This document shows, in pieces, positions 59,603 through 64,000 of a stretch of 64,000 nucleotides of DNA. Under the pieces are notes generated by a model that had not been told where the DNA came from, made no database searches, and saw nothing but the letters and a program-made list of their open reading frames with translations. This DNA is from a virus. The stretch is from positions 62,001-126,000 of the IMG/VR virus record IMGVR_UViG_3300032296_003307; one strand, 5' to 3'. The stretch's first letter is position 1, and each line of letters starts with the position of its first letter. The position numbers were made by a program, and so were the translations under genes.

Positions 59603-59951
59603 AAAGTTCCATTACCATTTTTCTTTTTATTTCCTTTAATAATGAATAAATTTCTTTCATCGCTGAATCATTTTTGATTTTTGTTAACACCGAAGATATT
59701 CTCGTTGGATTAACATCGTCAAATAGTTCCATTAAATCATCAGTTGTTTCAACATCAAATAAGGCGAAAAGTTGTTTTTTAGTCATTTCGTTTTTTTCAT
59801 CCTCCAATATATCTCTAACATTAAACTCACCATTAATTTGTTGAGATGTTGGTTTTTGTATTTTAAGACCCTGAAACGAGGGTGAATTGATTGAAATCTG
59901 TTCATTAAGACCCATCAATTTTAACATTCTTTTTTGGCTTTCGTTAATCAT
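59592..59951 (-). CDS. Small tagged protein, 119 aa
   Basis: MINESQKRMLKLMGLNEQIS shares the R-I/M-L-x-L-M-G-L-N-E-Q leader with the M23 peptidase upstream on the same strand. The body is charged and helical. It converges with rfbC (11-nt overlap of 3' ends). Possibly a packaged or processed virion protein. Confidence 0.65.
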   Translation of the reverse strand: MINESQKRMLKLMGLNEQISINSPSFQGLKIQKPTSQQINGEFNVRDILEDEKNEMTKKQLFALFDVETTDDLMELFDDVNPTRISSVLTKIKNDSAMKEIYSLLKEIKRKMVMELSKS

Positions 59952-59952
59952 T

Positions 59953-60576
59953 TTATTTTTTTGGACAGAAGTTTTTATTTATTATTTTATCCGGGTCTAC
60001 AAATTGACCATTCTTTTTTAATTCAAAATGTAAATGAGGTGCTTGTGAATTTCCTTTCTTTGATGGTGAGTCACTCTTAGCACCACCACTAACACCAACA
60101 ACTTCACCTCTTTTAACAGTTCCTGACATTTTATCAATTTTAGACATGTGACAGAATTTGGCTTGAAGTTTTTTCTCATCGTTCTTGATGATTATCATTC
60201 CACCACAATCACCGTTAGTTGGATTGGATGAGTTACCAAAACTACCTGAAATTGTTCCATCAAAAGGTGCAACAACTTTTTCATAATTTGCGGCTAAATC
60301 AACCGCAGGATGATATGAATATCCTAAAAGTTTTCTTGGACCAAAAGGACTTGTAACGTTCCAAGGGTTAGACGCACCACACATTGGAGATATAACATCA
60401 TCAGGTTTAGACACAGATTCAGTGTCGACCTCAGAATCAACGTCTTTTTTCTCGTCAGAGTCACCTGAAAATAAGTTACCGATAAAAGATTTAATTTTAT
60501 CTAAAACGGACTGTTCATTTAAACCCATTAAGGTTAATATTCTTTCCGTTTCTTCATTTAGTGGTTGTTTAGACAT
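59953..60576 (-). CDS. M23 (LytM-type) peptidase with propeptide-like N-terminus
   Basis: A 207-residue peptidoglycan endopeptidase. The start MSKQPLNEETERILTLMGLN was chosen over the upstream ATG at 60603 because it matches the leader of the neighbouring gene and follows TATTTATA. The metal site is complete: His89 and Asp93 (HPAVD), His143 (FCHMS) and His181/His183 (HLHFE). A linker (about 40-62) separates leader and enzyme. It probably sits in the virion and cuts the wall on entry. Confidence 0.83.
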   Translation of the reverse strand: MSKQPLNEETERILTLMGLNEQSVLDKIKSFIGNLFSGDSDEKKDVDSEVDTESVSKPDDVISPMCGASNPWNVTSPFGPRKLLGYSYHPAVDLAANYEKVVAPFDGTISGSFGNSSNPTNGDCGGMIIIKNDEKKLQAKFCHMSKIDKMSGTVKRGEVVGVSGGAKSDSPSKKGNSQAPHLHFELKKNGQFVDPDKIINKNFCPKK

Positions 60577-60580
60577 ATTG

Positions 60581-60588
60581 TATAAATA
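60581..60588 (-). promoter_or_regulatory. TATTTATA motif before the M23 gene
   Basis: On the minus strand TATTTATA ends 4 nt before the ATG at 60576. It is the only reverse-strand example of the motif directly before a tagged gene. Confidence 0.45.
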
Positions 60589-60590
60589 CA

Positions 60591-61163
60591 TCAATCCCAC
60601 CAATTTTCAATACGTCGTTCTAATATTTTAAATAGTAGTTTTTTAGCCTTTTCATGTCTTACAATCCCAACCGCTAAATAACCCTTTCTTCCTTCAATAA
60701 AATAATTAACAAATCTTGGGTCCCTTTTCGCCACTCTTAGTGAGTGCGGATACTTTTCTAAGTATTGGTCTATATCGTCTCTTTTTGTGTCAAATACGAC
60801 TTCATACAAATTGTTTTCTGTAGGAACAAATTTCATATCCACATCACGATAATCAAAGTGTTCTGATTGATAATATTCTTCTTGAATCCTACCAATTAAT
60901 TTTTCACAAATTCTCATATAACGAACTTCGTTTTCCCATCCAACAAACCTCTGATTTTTTTCAAAAAGGTCTGCAGTATTTTTAATCTTGAACTTCAAAA
61001 CTTCAAAAATGAAATGGTCGTCCCAATCACGGTCTTTCCAAATTATTGGAAACCATCTCCAAAGATTTCTAAATCCTTGAAAAATGTCACGATGTAAGTG
61101 TTTTGCATCCCATTTAAACCATCTATATAGTTTCCAATACCACTGATTATATTCTTTTTTCAT
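60591..61163 (-). CDS. Trp-rich hypothetical protein, 190 aa
   Basis: MKKEYNQWYWKLYRWFKWDA: strongly aromatic and basic, later mixed alpha/beta. Its 3' end lies about 14 nt before the M23 start, so the three minus-strand genes may form one operon. Proteins of this layout occur in large phages; function unknown. Confidence 0.65.
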   Translation of the reverse strand: MKKEYNQWYWKLYRWFKWDAKHLHRDIFQGFRNLWRWFPIIWKDRDWDDHFIFEVLKFKIKNTADLFEKNQRFVGWENEVRYMRICEKLIGRIQEEYYQSEHFDYRDVDMKFVPTENNLYEVVFDTKRDDIDQYLEKYPHSLRVAKRDPRFVNYFIEGRKGYLAVGIVRHEKAKKLLFKILERRIENWWD

Positions 61164-61199
61164 ATTGATAAAGATATTAAATTATTATGAGTTAACAAG

Positions 61200-61207
61200 T
61201 ATTTATA
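61200..61207 (+). promoter_or_regulatory. TATTTATA motif in the divergent region
   Basis: TATTTATA ends 3 nt before the GTG start at 61211, in the short gap between divergent genes (61164-61210). Confidence 0.4.
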
Positions 61208-61210
61208 TTT

Positions 61211-62698
61211 GTGGGACAAAGATTTCTTATATCTGAAAGTGAAAAAAAAGATATATTAGGGTTATATGAAGACATCATAAGACCTTACCATAAATTAATG
61301 CAATGTAAATTTAGTTCCGATGGTAAAGTAATTGTTTATGAAAATGTTGCATATAGTACTGAAACAGGTGAAGAACTACTCATTAATGAAGGTTGGTCTT
61401 TAAGTGATATATTACATGCGGGTGCAGATGTTTTGTCTGCGGGTTTGGATTTTGTAATACCAGGTTCAGGGGCAATTGTTGATATATTGAACGGACTAAG
61501 TTATATAATTGAAGCTCAGTTCAAAAGCGAAGCGGAAAAAGATAGTTTATATCTTATGGCAGCGGTAACATTTGCATTTGTTGTTTTGCCAGGTCCATTA
61601 CAAACTGTTGCGGTACCACTAAAACAATTTTTGAAAGGAGGTGCAAAAGGTGCATCAAAATTAGTTTTATTAGCACTTAAAGTTGTTGGAGGGATTCTAG
61701 ATAAAGTTTTACTTGGAATACCCAAATTGATTAATAAAGCATTGAGTACCAAATTAGGGAAAGGTATATTAGGTAAGTGGGGTAAAAAAATATCTGACTT
61801 TTTTTCAGCGTTTTCCGCAAGGGTAAAAAATTTATTTAACAAAATGACTGGAGGCTCCGCAGCACAAACCGTAACGAAGAAAACTTTGACAGGTGCTGAA
61901 AAATTAGCAGTCAAGTCGTCCAAATTAACACCCAAAGCGTTAAGTAAGATGACCGTTATGTCGCAAAAATTAGTTGGAAAGATAATTGGTAACAAGGCGG
62001 TGGCACTTAAAGCTCTAGGATTTAAGCCAGGAAAAATGTATAGATATTTGGGAAAAAACGGAAAAATGAATACAGTTTACATCAAAGAAATAAAACCTGA
62101 TGGGACTGTGATAGGACTTTTTGGAAAAAAATCGGGAGATACTGTTCTTGGAACCCAAGCTGCGGTTCCCGCAGAAACATTTTTAGGAAGAGGAATAGGG
62201 GGTCCATGGGGTAGAAGAGGTTCATCAGTCATGGTTCCTTTATTTGTTAAAAGAATGACTGATGCTATGAGAGATGATGGTACTATTGATGCGAATGTTT
62301 TAGCCGCTGGTGGTGAATTAAACGCCGATGAAGTTTCCGCGGCATCTTTAGAGTTTGCACCTGAGGATGTGGTTGCTGATTACCAAGGGGATACCGGTCA
62401 GTACGATGTTTCAAGTAACGTAACATCAATTCAAAATGCGTTAATGGAGTTAGACCCTAATTCATTACCCAAATTTGGCGCTGATGGTAAATTCGGACCT
62501 GAAACATTATCCGCAATTGAAAAATTCCAAAAAGATAATGGACTTACACCAAACAAAAAGGCTGATAAAGCTTTTGTCAAAAAATTAATAGAAAAATTAC
62601 CGGCTAATAGTCCAAACAAAGAAGAATTAAATTCATTATTAACTAAACCATCTGAGGTTAAATCAACTGAAACAGATGCTGAAATTGAAACAACATAA
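61211..62698 (+). CDS. Probable internal virion protein with membrane-active helices and peptidoglycan-binding domain
   Basis: A 495-residue protein starting at GTG. The leader MGQRFLISESEKKDILGLYE matches the next gene (MGKRFIITEEEKKRILGLYE). Then come long Gly/Ala-rich hydrophobic helices (about 70-190), a basic region, and a C-terminal peptidoglycan_binding_1-like unit (SIQNALMELDPNSLPKFGAD; GKFGPETLSAIEKFQKDNGL). The mix suggests a protein ejected at infection that crosses membrane and wall. Toxin-like function is possible but unsupported. Confidence 0.75.
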   Translation: MGQRFLISESEKKDILGLYEDIIRPYHKLMQCKFSSDGKVIVYENVAYSTETGEELLINEGWSLSDILHAGADVLSAGLDFVIPGSGAIVDILNGLSYIIEAQFKSEAEKDSLYLMAAVTFAFVVLPGPLQTVAVPLKQFLKGGAKGASKLVLLALKVVGGILDKVLLGIPKLINKALSTKLGKGILGKWGKKISDFFSAFSARVKNLFNKMTGGSAAQTVTKKTLTGAEKLAVKSSKLTPKALSKMTVMSQKLVGKIIGNKAVALKALGFKPGKMYRYLGKNGKMNTVYIKEIKPDGTVIGLFGKKSGDTVLGTQAAVPAETFLGRGIGGPWGRRGSSVMVPLFVKRMTDAMRDDGTIDANVLAAGGELNADEVSAASLEFAPEDVVADYQGDTGQYDVSSNVTSIQNALMELDPNSLPKFGADGKFGPETLSAIEKFQKDNGLTPNKKADKAFVKKLIEKLPANSPNKEELNSLLTKPSEVKSTETDAEIETT

Positions 62699-62702
62699 AA
62701 AA

Positions 62703-63101
62703 ATGGGAAAAAGATTTATTATAACAGAAGAAGAGAAAAAAAGAATTCTCGGACTTTATGAACAGGACGAACCAACACCTGAAACAACTGATGAAAAACC
62801 ATCATTAATTGACACCTTAAAACAAATGGGATTTGAAGAAAGTTCTGACCGTATTGGTTTGTGGCAAATAAAAAAAGACGACAATACATATGCTGCGGTT
62901 TTAACGTTGAATCCAACAAAAGACCAAATTAGCAAAGCGGAAATTGTAGGAACTCCAGATATCCTTTCCACAATACAAAAGGCATTCAACGAGGTCAACA
63001 TTCCAAATATTATTTCAGGTGAAAAACTAATTACTCGAGCACCATTTAAAGAAGAAAATTTAATTAAGAAATTATCAGAACCGGCAAAAAGTGAGTTTTA
63101 A
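62703..63101 (+). CDS. Small tagged protein, 132 aa
   Basis: The start MGKRFIITEEEKKRILGLYE (62703) repeats the leader of the previous protein; an upstream in-frame ATG at 62676 lies inside that gene. A Thr/Pro/Glu linker (about 21-35) follows, then a beta/alpha domain with VLTLNPTKDQISKAEIVGTP. Probably packaged like its neighbours. Its stop overlaps the next ATG. Confidence 0.68.
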   Translation: MGKRFIITEEEKKRILGLYEQDEPTPETTDEKPSLIDTLKQMGFEESSDRIGLWQIKKDDNTYAAVLTLNPTKDQISKAEIVGTPDILSTIQKAFNEVNIPNIISGEKLITRAPFKEENLIKKLSEPAKSEF

Positions 63102-64000
63102 TGAAATTCAAAATAACCCATACACAATATAAAAAATTAACAGAATCATTGGACCCTGATGTTCAAGATTTTTTTAGTGCTGAAAAGGGTAAGTTTCATT
63201 TGTTGGCACCAATTCCAATTAGTAGAACAACCGCTTCTGAGGTTATAAAAAGAATTTTGAAATCAGAAAACAAAAAGTATTTTTTTGGTGATGATATTGA
63301 CCTTAATGAATTATCTTTAGTTAACAGATTAAGATTTGGTGTTTATTTAGAAGAGGTCTTAAGCGAGGTTGGTACAAGAGGTCATAACTATGAAGGATTT
63401 ATGGCAGGTCTTTTTGATGGATATCTACCTAAAGACACTAATTATTGGTTTGATTATAGGATTAGAGAGGGTTCGGTAGAACAAAAGTTTATAAAAAGTA
63501 GTGGAGAATCACCACAACTTAAAACATATGCTAATTTCATAAAAAACAATCCTCAATACGAAGGTTTATTAGATAAACAAAATACTCCTGAAATCATCAA
63601 ACAGAAAATACAAATGTTAAACAGTCCTGAGTTTTTAACAGACATTTACATTTTTTCAACTAAAACACCTGAACCAGGAAAAGGTTATAGAATCGATAAT
63701 TATGTTGTTTACAAAGATGAGATGATTAAGATTTTAATGAATCCTAATAATCTTAGAGAGCCTAAACAAAAAGGACAAACCGCTTTGAGAATACCGGCAA
63801 GTGTCTTGGGGGGAATTGATTTTACCATAATAACTCCAAGATATAAATCGTCCGAACTACAGGAACTTGTAAAATTGGACGAAAAAGAACGTGCGGTGTT
63901 AAGTGCGTTTGGTAAACATAGTGAACACATAAGACCAGATGTAATTAAAGATTTGAGTAAAAACTTAGATGAGTTTATCGAATCACTTATTGAAATACAA
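63101..64000 (+). CDS. Tagged protein, possible nuclease (3' end outside window)
   Basis: An open frame of 300 codons with no stop in the window, starting MKFKITHTQYKKLTESLDPD. The leader has a Q-Y-K-K-L-T-E site like other tagged proteins here. Residues around 95-140 (GTRGHNYEGFMAGLFDGYLP; RIREGSVEQKF) show an E-x-K-like pattern seen in restriction-type nucleases. A packaged nuclease is possible; the evidence is thin. Confidence 0.65.
   Translation, partial: MKFKITHTQYKKLTESLDPDVQDFFSAEKGKFHLLAPIPISRTTASEVIKRILKSENKKYFFGDDIDLNELSLVNRLRFGVYLEEVLSEVGTRGHNYEGFMAGLFDGYLPKDTNYWFDYRIREGSVEQKFIKSSGESPQLKTYANFIKNNPQYEGLLDKQNTPEIIKQKIQMLNSPEFLTDIYIFSTKTPEPGKGYRIDNYVVYKDEMIKILMNPNNLREPKQKGQTALRIPASVLGGIDFTIITPRYKSSELQELVKLDEKERAVLSAFGKHSEHIRPDVIKDLSKNLDEFIESLIEIQ

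Overview
The window reads as part of a large, AT-rich, T4-like tailed phage of a Bacteroidota host. The T4-type replication core is present: gp32, UvsX, RNase H/FEN, gp41 helicase, family B polymerase, sliding clamp, and clamp loader large and small subunits. The host assignment rests on promoters with a TTTG box, a 20-nt spacer and a TAYATT box (close to the Bacteroidota pattern TTTG...TAnnTTTG), on the lack of Shine-Dalgarno sequences, with many genes starting in the context GTTATG, and on a lipoprotein and a secreted protein with Bacteroidota-style leaders. Almost everything is on the + strand; only 59.6-61.2 kb is reversed. I saw no tRNA or CRISPR array.

Layout. 0-9.2 kb: tail of a probable structural gene, a family A polymerase-like protein, gp32, UvsX, FEN nuclease, helicase and a B12-dependent ribonucleotide reductase. 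9.2-14.4 kb: accessory genes interrupted by two HNH endonucleases, each preceded by a truncated copy of the gene that follows it, plus a DpdA-type DNA transglycosylase. 14.4-19.5 kb: 7-deazaguanine and nucleotide genes (QueC, QueD, QueE, FolE, HPRT-like, dCTP deaminase/dUTPase-like) with two thioredoxin-like proteins and a thioesterase. 19.5-29.8 kb: DNA polymerase B, clamp, GroES/GroEL, clamp loader and a Cas4/RecB-type nuclease. 30-43 kb: a sugar and glycosylation island with at least five glycosyltransferases, a 3-dehydrase-type PLP enzyme, a split transketolase, an SDR and three methyltransferases. 43-57 kb: many small conserved phage genes, a lytic transglycosylase, an SGNH hydrolase, a lipoprotein, a structured RNA candidate and another HNH gene. 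57-64 kb: thymidylate synthase, an ABC-type membrane domain, RmlC, an M23 peptidase and probable virion-internal proteins.

How it works together. The phage makes and polymerises its own nucleotides, probably replaces some guanines with a 7-deazaguanine through FolE-QueD-QueE-QueC-DpdA, and builds an unusual deoxysugar or branched sugar for its virion or the host surface. Two regulatory layers are visible: the TTTG-N20-TAYATT promoter, in four places fused to an intrinsic terminator, and a TATTTATA motif directly upstream of several genes whose products begin with a short recurring N-terminal peptide.

Most notable signals: (1) a family of short N-terminal peptides on otherwise unrelated proteins, resembling T4 capsid-targeting propeptides, two of them in matching promoter-terminator cassettes; (2) terminator hairpins that contain the -33 box of the next promoter, with a constant 20-nt spacer; (3) accessory genes and homing endonucleases inserted next to truncated duplicates of neighbouring genes, including an endonuclease remnant that now serves as a promoter; (4) 7-deazaguanine enzymes missing canonical metal ligands; (5) the sugar island; (6) a two-hairpin RNA with complementary loops.
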